From positions 85,578 through 149,577 of the forward strand of contig VGBZ01000002.1 of NCBI GenBank assembly GCA_016870275.1: a stretch of 64,000 nt of DNA. The letters run 5' to 3'. Source of the DNA: Actinomycetota bacterium. GTDB taxonomy: Bacteria > Actinomycetota > Acidimicrobiia > Acidimicrobiales > Microtrichaceae. Below are positions 6,628 through 15,192 of the stretch, piece by piece (the first letter of the stretch is position 1; each line of letters begins with the position of its first letter). The translations under genes were made by a program, and so were the position numbers. The notes under the pieces were generated by a model. The model was given only the letters and a program-made list of their open reading frames with translations, searched no databases and was not told the origin of the DNA.

Positions 6628-8634
6628 TCAACTCTTGGACTCCACGTCCCCGCGGAGTCGCTCGGCGAACGACACGAGCGGCACGTTGCGCTCGACCTCG
6701 CCGCCCCGAGGATTCACCCCGACTGTCCGGTGGGCCACGTCGTCGTCACCGACGACGAGGACGTAGGGGACCTTCTCGCCCTTGGCTCGACGGATCCGAC
6801 TCCCGAGCGTCTCGTCGGCAGCCACGACGTCCACCCGGAACCCGTGGCCCCGAAGTTCCGCAGCGCACTCGTGGGCGTAGTCGAGATGCGGATCGGCCAC
6901 GGGCAGGATCCGAACCTGCTCCGGGGCCAGCCACGCCGGAAACGCACCGGCGTAGTGCTCCACGAGCACGCCGAAGAACCGCTCGACGGAACCGAACAGT
7001 GCCCGGTGGATCATGATGGGCCGGTGGCGCTCGCCGTCGGAGCCGACGTAGGTCAAGTCGAAGCGCTGCGGGAGTTGGAAGTCCACCTGGATCGTCGACA
7101 TCTGCCAGGTGCGACCGATCGCATCACGGGTCTGGACGGAGATCTTCGGCCCGTAGAAGGCGCCACCTCCCTCATCGAGGACCAGCTCGAGACCCATGGA
7201 CTCAGCAACGCTGCCGAGCGCCTCGGTCGCCTCGGTCCACTCCTCGTCGCTGCCGACCGCCTTCCCGGGGGGCCGGGTGGAGAGCTCGAGGTAGAAGTCA
7301 TCGAGCCCGTAGTCACGCAGCAGATCGAGCACGAAGACGAGGATCGACCCGAGCTCGTCGCCCATCTGCTCCTTGGTCGTGAAGATGTGCGCATCGTCCT
7401 GGGTCATCCCCCGGACCCGCGTCAGGCCGTGGATGACCCCGGACTTCTCGTAGCGGTAAACGGTGCCGAACTCGAACATGCGCAGTGGCAACTCGCGATA
7501 CGACCGCATCCGTGACCGGTAGATCAGGATGTGGAACGGGCAGTTCATCGGCTTCAGGTAGTACGACGTCCCGTCGGTCCGATCGCCGGCATCGTCGGTC
7601 TCGGGGACGTCGAGCTCCATCGGGGGGAACATCCCGTCGGCGAACCAGTCGAGATGCCCCGAGGTCTCGAACAGATCGGCCTTGGTGATGTGCGGCGAGT
7701 AGACGAACTCGTATCCCGCCTCCTCATGGCGGGTCCGGCTGTAATCCTCCATCAGCCGTCGGACGATGCCACCCTTCGGATGGAACAGCGCCAGACCCGA
7801 GCCGACCTCCTCGGGGAAGCTGAACAGGTCGAGTTCGACACCGAGCTTGCGGTGGTCGCGCTTGGCCGCCTCCTCCTGCTGGGTCAGGTACGACTCGAGT
7901 TCTGCGGCCGTCGGGAACGCCACGGCGTAGATCCGTTGGAGCATCGGGTTGTGTTCGCTCCCCCGGAAGTACGCCCCGCCGTGGCGCATCAGTCGGAAAT
8001 TGGCCAGTCGCCCGGTGGTCGGGACGTGGGGGCCGAGGCACATGTCGACGAACTCCGGGGTGTTCCGGTAGAAGCTGATCACCCCATCACCGAATGCGTC
8101 GCTGCTGGAGACCTCACCATCGGCGTCGTCCCCGTTCGCAGCGAGATCCATGAACGCCTGCTTGTACGGGTGGTCGGCCATGAGGGAACGAGCCTCGTCG
8201 AGCGGGAGCTCGAAGCGTTCGAACGGTTGATCAGCAGCGATGATCTCCCTCATTCTGGCGTCGATCCGAATGAGGTCCTCGTCGGTGAAGGAGCCCCCGT
8301 CGGGCAGCTCGAAGTCGTAGTAGAAGCCGTTCTCGATGGCGGGTCCGCCGGCAAACGTGGCGCCGGGCCAGAGATCGAGCACCGCCTGGGCGAGGACGTG
8401 CGCTGTGGAGTGACGCAGGTGCTCCGCCGCCATCGGATCCTGCACCGTGACGATGCGGACGGTCTCGCCGTCGAGGAGGACCGCATCGAGGTCCTTCGCT
8501 CTGCCGTCGACCTCAGCGACCACGGCGTCCCGGGCGAGCCGTTTACCGATGGAAGCGGCCAGATCGGCACCGGTGGAGCCGGTGGGGAGTTGTCGGGTCG
8601 AGCCGTCGGGCAGGCTCACGGTGATGTCGGCCAC
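6628..8634 (-). CDS. thrS: Threonine-tRNA ligase
   Basis: Class II aminoacyl-tRNA synthetase of 668 residues. Order: N-terminal TGS domain (VADITVSLPDGS), the editing-domain HSTAHVLAQAV motif, catalytic-core motif 2 with MNCPFH (zinc Cys), DDAHIF (zinc His), motif 3 around IHRALFGSVERFFG, and a C-terminal anticodon-binding domain. The frame stays open upstream to 8709, but the GTG at 8634 places the TGS domain at residue 1 as in homologues. No Shine-Dalgarno sequence is seen. It is the promoter-proximal gene of the operon running to pdxT. Confidence 0.95.
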   Translation of the reverse strand: MADITVSLPDGSTRQLPTGSTGADLAASIGKRLARDAVVAEVDGRAKDLDAVLLDGETVRIVTVQDPMAAEHLRHSTAHVLAQAVLDLWPGATFAGGPAIENGFYYDFELPDGGSFTDEDLIRIDARMREIIAADQPFERFELPLDEARSLMADHPYKQAFMDLAANGDDADGEVSSSDAFGDGVISFYRNTPEFVDMCLGPHVPTTGRLANFRLMRHGGAYFRGSEHNPMLQRIYAVAFPTAAELESYLTQQEEAAKRDHRKLGVELDLFSFPEEVGSGLALFHPKGGIVRRLMEDYSRTRHEEAGYEFVYSPHITKADLFETSGHLDWFADGMFPPMELDVPETDDAGDRTDGTSYYLKPMNCPFHILIYRSRMRSYRELPLRMFEFGTVYRYEKSGVIHGLTRVRGMTQDDAHIFTTKEQMGDELGSILVFVLDLLRDYGLDDFYLELSTRPPGKAVGSDEEWTEATEALGSVAESMGLELVLDEGGGAFYGPKISVQTRDAIGRTWQMSTIQVDFQLPQRFDLTYVGSDGERHRPIMIHRALFGSVERFFGVLVEHYAGAFPAWLAPEQVRILPVADPHLDYAHECAAELRGHGFRVDVVAADETLGSRIRRAKGEKVPYVLVVGDDDVAHRTVGVNPRGGEVERNVPLVSFAERLRGDVESKS

Positions 8635-8736
8635 GGGCGGGGAGACTATCGGTGGCACCGGCCATCTCCCGCTACCCTTTCCCTCGTGGCGAAACCGGTG
8701 GTGGCGCACCGGTCTGTGAGCGGGGCGGCGCAGACG
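8635..8736. promoter_or_regulatory. Divergent promoter region, thrS / GH5 lipoprotein
   Basis: The only non-coding stretch between the two divergent starts, so it must hold both promoters. I see no convincing T-box or other amino-acid-responsive leader for thrS. Confidence 0.4.
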
Positions 8737-10176
8737 ATGATGAGGGTTCTCGTAGCTGTGGTGGCCCTCGCTGGGATCGCAACTGCGTGCTCGGCCACGC
8801 CAACGGTTCCCATCGCCAGCGACTCCCCTGTGGTCGACGCACCGCAGCCGGATCTCATCGGCCCGATCCGACTCGTTGGGTCACAGTTCGTCGACGGTGC
8901 CGGCCGGACCGTGATCATCCACGGCCTCAACTCCGTCGAGAAGTCACCGCCGTTCCTCAGTGAGATCACTCCCACCCGTCTCGGCGGGGCCGATCTCGAC
9001 CGGATCACCCTCGACGGGTTCAACGGAATCCGCTTGGGGGTCTGGCCCGCAGCGGTGGTTCCGAGCCCCGGGGTCGTCGACCACGACTACGTCGACCGGG
9101 TCCGTGAGGTCGTCGACCGGCTCGCCGACCGCGGCCTGTGGGTCCTGCTCGACTTCCATCAGGACGTCTTCTGGGGAATGCCGTCGTGGGCGACCACGCC
9201 AGCAGCGGCGGCACTGTCGCCCGACCCACCCGCTGGACTCGACATCGGCTGGGCGGCGGCGTACGCCTCGCCGCGCTCCACCCAGCAGTGGGACGACTGG
9301 TGGGCGAACGTACCCACCGCACCCGGAAGCCCCCTCGGCATGGTCGACGCCTACGCCCAGGGTGTTGCCGCTGTTGCGGCCCGTCACGTCGATGCGCCCA
9401 ACGTCATCGGCGTCGAGGTGATCAACGAGCCGTACCCCGGGAGCGCCCTGCTGGCCTGCGGGCTCGGAGGCTGCCCGCAACTCGACACCGCTGCGACCCA
9501 CGTCAACACGATCGTGACGACGGCGGTACGAGCGGTGGCCCCGGACATGCCGGTGTGGTGGACACCCCAGGCACTGTTCCCGGTGTACTCCGACACCACC
9601 ATGGCCCGACCCGGTCCGACAGGAGGGGCCGCCGGGTTGTCGTTCCACACCTACTGCGCCTACACCGACGGAGGTGAGCCCACCTCACCACCGCCGGCAC
9701 TCAGCACGATCTGTGGCGGCGTGTTCGAGCAGGCATTCGATCGTGCCGAGAATCTCGCTCGTCGCTGGCAGGGCCCGGCGCTGCTCACCGAGTTCGGAGC
9801 CTCCGCCAGTCCGCTCAACGTGACGGCGCCGGTCCGTCTCGCCGACGAACGCCTGCTCAGCTGGTTTCACTGGGCCTCCGGGCGCTATCCGGAGGCGGTC
9901 GAGTCGCAGATCGTCCGGCCATCGGCACAAGCCACCGCCGGTATTCCGCTCAGCCAGCAGTTCGATTCGACCACGGGGACGTACCGCTTCACGTTCCGGC
10001 CGGATCCGGCGGTACAGGCGCCGACCAGCATCGTGATCCCGGGTCGGGTGTATCCGACCGGGTACGTCGCTACGGTCACCGGCGGCACGATCATCTCAGC
10101 GGAGGACTCGGGACGACTGCTCGTCGAGGCCAACAACCTCGACGACGATGTGGAGATCACGGTGCGGCGCCGCTGA
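8737..10176 (+). CDS. GH5 endoglycoceramidase-like lipoprotein glycosidase
   Basis: A 479-residue secreted hydrolase. The N-terminus MMRVLVAVVALAG leads to a lipobox-like IATAC with Cys18. The glycoside hydrolase family 5 barrel shows VLLDFHQDVFW at about 136-146, the acid/base Glu231 in VINEPYPG, and the nucleophile Glu352 in LLTEFGA. The last roughly 100 residues form a beta-rich domain. The DFHQDVFW/NEPYPG pattern is typical of endoglycoceramidase-type GH5, which cleaves glycan from glycolipid, but the substrate is inferred. In-frame GTGs at 8686 and 8716 are alternative starts; the ATG pair at 8737/8740 gives the best signal peptide. It is monocistronic and divergent from thrS. Confidence 0.82.
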   Translation: MMRVLVAVVALAGIATACSATPTVPIASDSPVVDAPQPDLIGPIRLVGSQFVDGAGRTVIIHGLNSVEKSPPFLSEITPTRLGGADLDRITLDGFNGIRLGVWPAAVVPSPGVVDHDYVDRVREVVDRLADRGLWVLLDFHQDVFWGMPSWATTPAAAALSPDPPAGLDIGWAAAYASPRSTQQWDDWWANVPTAPGSPLGMVDAYAQGVAAVAARHVDAPNVIGVEVINEPYPGSALLACGLGGCPQLDTAATHVNTIVTTAVRAVAPDMPVWWTPQALFPVYSDTTMARPGPTGGAAGLSFHTYCAYTDGGEPTSPPPALSTICGGVFEQAFDRAENLARRWQGPALLTEFGASASPLNVTAPVRLADERLLSWFHWASGRYPEAVESQIVRPSAQATAGIPLSQQFDSTTGTYRFTFRPDPAVQAPTSIVIPGRVYPTGYVATVTGGTIISAEDSGRLLVEANNLDDDVEITVRRR

Positions 10177-10188
10177 GCGGCGCTCGGT

Positions 10189-11046
10189 TCACGCCAGAGC
10201 CAGGTCGAGTGGGCGGCTCGCCAGCACCGATGCCGACGACCGGCGCTCGAGACCGTCGTCAGTTGCGGCGACCGGACCGACCGGGGCCACAGCGGCAGAG
10301 GCGACCAGGACCCGGGTGGGTACCTCCGGCTGTGTCGGCCGGATCGGCACGACGGGTGCCACGACCTCAGCCGGGTCATTCGACGGCCGGGAGGCGTACT
10401 CATCGACGTATTTCTGGCCAGTCAGGTTGCGAATCTCGTAGACGACCTCATCGGTGATCTGGCGGAGAACCAGACGGTCATCCTCCCGTGAGCGGTAGCG
10501 AGCGACTTCGACCGGTCGACCGAATCGGATGTGTACCCGCCTGAACGGGAGGGGGATCCGTGCATCGGGAGGCTGCACGGCGTCGGTGCCGATGATCCCG
10601 ACAGGAACGATCGGGGCGCCGGTCCGAAGCGCCAGACGGGCCACGCCGGTGTGGCCCTTGTGGAGCGACCCGTCGCGTGAACGGGTTCCCTCGGGGTAGA
10701 TCCCGAAGAGTTCCCCGTTATCGAGCAGGCCCGCAGCAGCAGTGAGGGCAGCAGCCGCCGCATCGCCACCGGACCGGTCGATCGGGATCATCCCCATGGC
10801 AGGGAACAGGTAGCGGGTCCGCCAATCATCGAGGTACTCGGCCTTGCCGACGTAGGTGATCCGTCTGGGAAGCACCAGAGGAACGAAGAACGAGTCGAGG
10901 ACGGAGATGTGGTTGGGAGCAACGATCGCCGGACCGCTCGAGGGGATGTTCTGAAGCCCCTCCGTGGTGACCTTCCAGAGGAACCTGAACGGTGGGGTGA
11001 GGACTGCCCGGGCGATCTGTTGAATCTGTCCGGCTTGGCGTCCCAC
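10189..11046 (-). CDS. 1-acyl-sn-glycerol-3-phosphate acyltransferase (PlsC family)
   Basis: Converts lysophosphatidate to phosphatidate, or acylates a related lysolipid. The acyltransferase motifs are clear: NHISVLD (His46, Asp51), YPEGTRS (118-123) and IVPVGIIG. The 285-residue chain carries an extra C-terminal tail of about 60 residues, rich in Pro, Ala and Val, after the conserved domain. It lies 130 bases downstream of mshC and ends 12 bases from the convergent GH5 gene. A GTG start is used. The exact acceptor lipid is not evident. Confidence 0.88.
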   Translation of the reverse strand: MGRQAGQIQQIARAVLTPPFRFLWKVTTEGLQNIPSSGPAIVAPNHISVLDSFFVPLVLPRRITYVGKAEYLDDWRTRYLFPAMGMIPIDRSGGDAAAAALTAAAGLLDNGELFGIYPEGTRSRDGSLHKGHTGVARLALRTGAPIVPVGIIGTDAVQPPDARIPLPFRRVHIRFGRPVEVARYRSREDDRLVLRQITDEVVYEIRNLTGQKYVDEYASRPSNDPAEVVAPVVPIRPTQPEVPTRVLVASAAVAPVGPVAATDDGLERRSSASVLASRPLDLALA

Positions 11047-11176
11047 GACGATGGATGCTAGCCGTCGGCGCAGTTTGCCTCCGGCGAGTTGACGGAGAGT
11101 TCACACAGCTGGGGCGGGCACGGTCTCAGGTCCACCGAAGCTCTCAACCCCACCCGAGCCGAGCGGCCCGATCGAA

Positions 11177-12334
11177 CTAGACCGACGACGGCGCCACAGG
11201 ACGGTTGACCACCACGCCGAGCAGAGCCGCTGCCTCCGACACACCCAGGCCTGCGTCCACCGCAGCGTCGATCGCAGCCACCGCAGACGGAGTGTCAAGA
11301 TCCTCGTCGAGGGCCCCACGAACCGCATCGAGAGCACCGCTGCCAGAACCGGCTGCCACCCACCTACGCAGACGATCATCAGCGACACCCATGAGAGTGT
11401 CGTGCCACTCCCAACTGTCCCGATAGTGGTGCGAGACACACGCCAGACGAATTGCCCGAGCATCCCACTGCTCAGAGAGGTCGGAGACGAACACCAGGTT
11501 GCCGAGCGACTTGGACATCTTCTCGCCGTCCATCCGAACCATTGCCTGGTGCATCCAGTGACGCACGAGCGGTTCGCCCGTAGCGGCACTGGACTGGGCG
11601 GCCTCGCACTCGTGGTGCGGATAGATGAGATCCGACCCGCCCCCGTGGAGATCGATCGTCGTGCCGAGTTCCCTCAGGCAGAGTGCCGAACACTCGATGT
11701 GCCAGCCCGGACGTCCCGGCCCCCAGAGCGTGTCCCACGACGGCTCATCGGCAGCCGAGGGCTGCCACAGCACGAAGTCCAACGGGTCGCGCTTGTGGGG
11801 ATCGTCGACGTTGCCGCCGCGTTCGGCAGACAGTTCGAGCATCTCCGGCCGGTCGAGATGGGAGAGAAAACCGAAGTCCGGCGCCGTGTCGACGTCGAAG
11901 TAGACCGCGCCACCAGCGGTGTAGGCGTGTCCGGTGTCGAGCACCATGCCGATGAACCCCCGGATGTCGGGGATCGCCGAGGTGGCACGGGGCTCGGACC
12001 ACGCCGGGATGGTCTCGAGTCGAGCCATGTCCCTCTGGAAGCGGGCGAGTTCCCCGGCCGCGAGGTCGAGATAGTGGACACCGAGTTCGCGGGCCTTCGG
12101 CAGGATGCTGTCGTCGACATCGGTGACGTTGCGCACGCAGCGCGTCTCGTGACCGATGTCGCGGAGCCGACGTTGGAGCACGTCGTAGGTCAAGTAGGTG
12201 GCCGCGTGCCCCAGATGGCTCGCATCGTACGGAGTGATCCCGCACGTGTACATGGTCACGACCCGGCCGGCGGGCGAGAACGGGACAACAGCTCGGCGAG
12301 CGGTGTCGTACAGGCGCACGAGGCCGGAACCCAA
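11177..12334 (-). CDS. mshC: L-cysteine:1D-myo-inositol 2-amino-2-deoxy-alpha-D-glucopyranoside ligase
   Basis: ATP-dependent ligase that attaches cysteine to GlcN-inositol, the third step of mycothiol synthesis. It is a cysteinyl-tRNA synthetase-like protein of 385 residues with TMYTCGITPYDASHLGHA (zinc Cys31; HLGH at 40-43), WHIECS (Cys215) and YPHHECE (His240) as further zinc ligands, and KMSKS at 272-276. The ITPYDA-HLGHA wording and the lack of an anticodon-binding domain distinguish MshC from CysS. A TTG start at 12334 gives a family-like N-terminus (LVRLYD). The other mycothiol genes are not in the window, although a PIG-L deacetylase lies two genes upstream. Confidence 0.93.
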   Translation of the reverse strand: MGSGLVRLYDTARRAVVPFSPAGRVVTMYTCGITPYDASHLGHAATYLTYDVLQRRLRDIGHETRCVRNVTDVDDSILPKARELGVHYLDLAAGELARFQRDMARLETIPAWSEPRATSAIPDIRGFIGMVLDTGHAYTAGGAVYFDVDTAPDFGFLSHLDRPEMLELSAERGGNVDDPHKRDPLDFVLWQPSAADEPSWDTLWGPGRPGWHIECSALCLRELGTTIDLHGGGSDLIYPHHECEAAQSSAATGEPLVRHWMHQAMVRMDGEKMSKSLGNLVFVSDLSEQWDARAIRLACVSHHYRDSWEWHDTLMGVADDRLRRWVAAGSGSGALDAVRGALDEDLDTPSAVAAIDAAVDAGLGVSEAAALLGVVVNRPVAPSSV

Positions 12335-12358
12335 TCGCTCAGTCCGACCGGCCGGCGA

Positions 12359-13015
12359 TCAGTGCGGAAGGCCCGTGAAGCGAATGGCGACGCGAGTCCT
12401 GTACTTCACGTTCACCTGCAACAGCACTGCTGCGAACGCCTCGATGGGCGCGGCATTCGACAGCTCGCCGGCATCGACCGCCCGCAGGTCAGGGATCTTC
12501 GAGACGATGTCGATCGTCGTGGCGGTGGCCGAAGGATGGTCCGAACAGACCAGTACGTCTGATTCGACCGGGTGGTCGATGTCGCCGAGCTCCTTTGCCG
12601 GAACGTGGTGCATCGTGGCGGCCACGAGCGACTTGGGGACAGCGGCTTGGACCGACGCCGCCACCGAACCGCGAGGAGGAACGAGCGGTTGGAACTCGTG
12701 GCCCACCCGGGCGAGGGCGTTGGCCATCGACACGACGACCTTGCCCTTCAGCTCCACCGAACACTCCGAGGCGGTCGACGCTGCGGCGTCCCACGGCGTG
12801 GCGATGAAGACGACCTCGGCCGAGGAGGCCTCGTGGTTGTCGCCAGCACGTATCGAGAGGCTCCGATCGGGGTGCCGCTCGAGCAGCTTGTCACGCACCT
12901 CCATGGCGCGATAACGAGACCGGGAACCGACGACCACGTCGAAACCGACTGCTGCGAGCCGGACGGCGAGCCCACTCCCGGCCGGACCAGTACCTCCGAG
13001 TACTCCAATCTGCAT
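12359..13015 (-). CDS. npdG: NADPH-dependent F420 reductase
   Basis: Transfers hydride between NADP(H) and coenzyme F420, supplying F420 enzymes such as the LLM oxidoreductase at 40.4 kb. The 218-residue protein starts with the Rossmann motif IGVLGGTGPAGSGLAVRLA and GSRS, then VFIATPWDA and VVSMANAL, as in archaeal and actinobacterial Fno/NpdG. A TAGCGT hexamer on the minus strand overlaps the upstream stop and ends 6 bases before the ATG, suggesting an internal leaderless promoter. It is 9 bases after the PIG-L gene. Confidence 0.9.
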   Translation of the reverse strand: MQIGVLGGTGPAGSGLAVRLAAVGFDVVVGSRSRYRAMEVRDKLLERHPDRSLSIRAGDNHEASSAEVVFIATPWDAAASTASECSVELKGKVVVSMANALARVGHEFQPLVPPRGSVAASVQAAVPKSLVAATMHHVPAKELGDIDHPVESDVLVCSDHPSATATTIDIVSKIPDLRAVDAGELSNAAPIEAFAAVLLQVNVKYRTRVAIRFTGLPH

Positions 13016-13024
13016 CCGATCACG

Positions 13025-13783
13025 CTACCGGGCGGCGCCGGGACTCGGCCAGAACGCCTCGCTCCCTCGGGGCACCCAGACCCGCTCGGTGGCGTTGGCA
13101 GCGACGTCGGCAGCGAGAGCAGCGATGAACACCTTGTCGATCTGGCTCGGATAGGTCCGCCGCAGCCGGAGGGCGAGCGCAGAGGAGATCGGACCTGACA
13201 CCGAGGCGACCCCGACCTCTCGCCCGGAGCGTTCAGCGATCCACTCGCCGGCCACAGCGAGGTCGGCGGGCGGCACGAGTGTGGCGTAGGGCCGGTCCTC
13301 GTAGAACGCAACAGGCGGCGCTGCCGTTTCGAGGAGTTCGATGCCGACCTGACGAACCACCTGGTGGTCGACGTGATGGCCGACTGCAGCACACAGCGCC
13401 ACGGCGTCGGCCCGATCGAGGACCGGCTCGAGCAACGACCGGACGACCCCCACGGTCGGATCGCTGCTCGGGTCATTAGTCGGATCGAAGAGCCCCTTGA
13501 GGTCGTCCCGGCCGGTGCGCAGCATCCACTCCGGCACGCCGAGCGTCCGGACCCGGTAACCGAACCGTCGGGAGGCCACCGCCTCCTCCATGCGCCGCAG
13601 GCGTGAGACCGCCCAGATGCGCCACGTCGCCCGACTCGGGTGGAACCACTGGGTCCAGTTGGTACGGCTGAACACCACCACGACCGTCACATCGTGAGCC
13701 GAGAGGAATCCGTCGGTCAGCGACTGTCCCAGCGAGAGCGGAACATCGTCGAAGTGAGGTGAGACCAGCACCACTCGGGCCAC
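13025..13783 (-). CDS. PIG-L family (LmbE-like) deacetylase
   Basis: Zinc-dependent N-acetyl-sugar deacetylase fold, 252 residues. The N-terminal motif is SPHFDDV (residues 8-14): the zinc His10 and Asp13 and the base Asp12 are kept, but the usual AHPDDE wording is altered, with Val14 in place of Glu. The second motif GHHVDH (133-138) supplies the third ligand. It could be a distant MshB-like or sugar-deacetylating enzyme, and its position near mshC is suggestive but not proof. A GTG start lies two bases after the upstream stop. Confidence 0.78.
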   Translation of the reverse strand: MARVVLVSPHFDDVPLSLGQSLTDGFLSAHDVTVVVVFSRTNWTQWFHPSRATWRIWAVSRLRRMEEAVASRRFGYRVRTLGVPEWMLRTGRDDLKGLFDPTNDPSSDPTVGVVRSLLEPVLDRADAVALCAAVGHHVDHQVVRQVGIELLETAAPPVAFYEDRPYATLVPPADLAVAGEWIAERSGREVGVASVSGPISSALALRLRRTYPSQIDKVFIAALAADVAANATERVWVPRGSEAFWPSPGAAR

Positions 13784-13785
13784 GC

Positions 13786-15192
13786 TCAGACGCCTCCACC
13801 TGAGGAGGGGTCGGCGTAACCGGGGTGGACCACGGCGAGCGTGTCTCGAACCGACTCCCGGAGCGCTCCGAGCACCCTCTCATCACCGATGTCGAATCTC
13901 CCATCGGCGATGGCAGCTGCGAGTTCAACATCATCACTGCACCCGAGCGACGCCAGCCGAGCCCGGTGACGTTCGACGATTGCCGGACCGAGCCGCAACT
14001 CCCGGCCGAGTTGATCGACCACGTTGGCCGAGACCCGTGCCATGTACCTGGTTCTGCCGGCGGACTCGTCACGCACCGACTCCAGGAACTCGCCCACCGC
14101 CTCGAGGAGTTCGGCGGCCGAGGGCCGCACGCCGGGGCCTCCCGGGCCGCCGAGACCACCCCACGGTGCCGTTGCGACCGACACCTCCAACTCGGACGTG
14201 TACGGGTGTGGCCCGGCGATCAGGTCGAGGAGGTCCTCCTCGGTCTCGGCCACCCGCCTCCCGATGGCGGCGAGCTCCACGGAACGACTCGCTCCGCTGT
14301 GATGAGCTGAGGCCTGCACGATGCACATGATCCCCCACTTGAGGGTCCCGAGCACCTGCCACCAACGGAACCTCAGCGCATCGACCGGCTCGCCGCCCGC
14401 TGCACAGTAGGCATCGGTGAACTGCTCGACGGTACCGAGCCCAGCCACCGAGAGCGGCGAGGAGAAGCGCCAGGCCCTGAGGCTGCACCACGCCAGATCC
14501 TCCACTGGGTCGCCGACATGGGCGAGCTCCCAGTCGAGCACCGCCTCGAGGCGGCCGTCAGCAACGATCACGTTTCCCAGCCGGAAGTCACCATGGACGA
14601 TTCGCCGTCGGCCCTCGATATCTCGCTCGGAGTCGGCTGGACGGTTGGTGGCAAGCCACCGGAACGCCAGCTCGAAGGTCGGCCGGGGGTCGCCGAGCGC
14701 ATCGAGAACCGACCGGTAGAAGCCGAGTTGGTCCATGGACTCGAGACCGTACCGGGGGTCGACATCGACGCTGTGGATGATGGCGAGCGACGCAGCCAAC
14801 TGCCCGAGCAGATCACTACGCCTGGACTCATCAGGATGCGCATCGAGAATCCGGCGCGGGATGGTCTCTCCATCGACACAGTCGAGCACGATCCACGATC
14901 CCAGCGGATCCTCAACTCCCTCGTTCCGTCGGTCGGCGGCCACCACGCTGGCAACGGGCACCCCGGCGTCGCCCATGGCTTCGAGCAGCGCCGCCTCGCC
15001 GGAGAGGCCGGTCCCCGCACGGGCGCCACCCGGCCGCTCACGCTGGCAGATCAGTATGCGATGACTGCCGTCGGACTCCACCTCGATCCGCCACGTCTGC
15101 CGGGAGGCGCCAGCGGAGAGACGCACGGCGTTGCGAACGGAAGCGTTGCCGCCCAGGGCCGCTTCGATGACGGCGATGTGTTCCGGCCTCAC
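13786..15192 (-). CDS. APH-type phosphotransferase fused to a DUF6285 domain
   Basis: Aminoglycoside-phosphotransferase-fold kinase of the ACAD10/ACAD11-like type. Kinase motifs are HGDFRLGN (His200, Asp202, Asn207) and VLDWELAHVGDP (Asp220). From about residue 350 a helical C-terminal part (AELLEAVGEFLES onward) matches my memory of DUF6285, often a separate gene beside such kinases; here the two form one 468-residue chain. Relatives near acyl-CoA dehydrogenases phosphorylate hydroxyacyl-CoA, so a lipid or CoA substrate is possible but unproven. The GTG start overlaps the upstream stop (GTGA). Confidence 0.78.
   Translation of the reverse strand: MRPEHIAVIEAALGGNASVRNAVRLSAGASRQTWRIEVESDGSHRILICQRERPGGARAGTGLSGEAALLEAMGDAGVPVASVVAADRRNEGVEDPLGSWIVLDCVDGETIPRRILDAHPDESRRSDLLGQLAASLAIIHSVDVDPRYGLESMDQLGFYRSVLDALGDPRPTFELAFRWLATNRPADSERDIEGRRRIVHGDFRLGNVIVADGRLEAVLDWELAHVGDPVEDLAWCSLRAWRFSSPLSVAGLGTVEQFTDAYCAAGGEPVDALRFRWWQVLGTLKWGIMCIVQASAHHSGASRSVELAAIGRRVAETEEDLLDLIAGPHPYTSELEVSVATAPWGGLGGPGGPGVRPSAAELLEAVGEFLESVRDESAGRTRYMARVSANVVDQLGRELRLGPAIVERHRARLASLGCSDDVELAAAIADGRFDIGDERVLGALRESVRDTLAVVHPGYADPSSGGGV

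Noticed and set aside
7531..8736. Upstream extension of the GH5 gene frame
   Set aside because: The extension runs antisense through thrS. The signal peptide and lipobox begin at the ATG near 8737.
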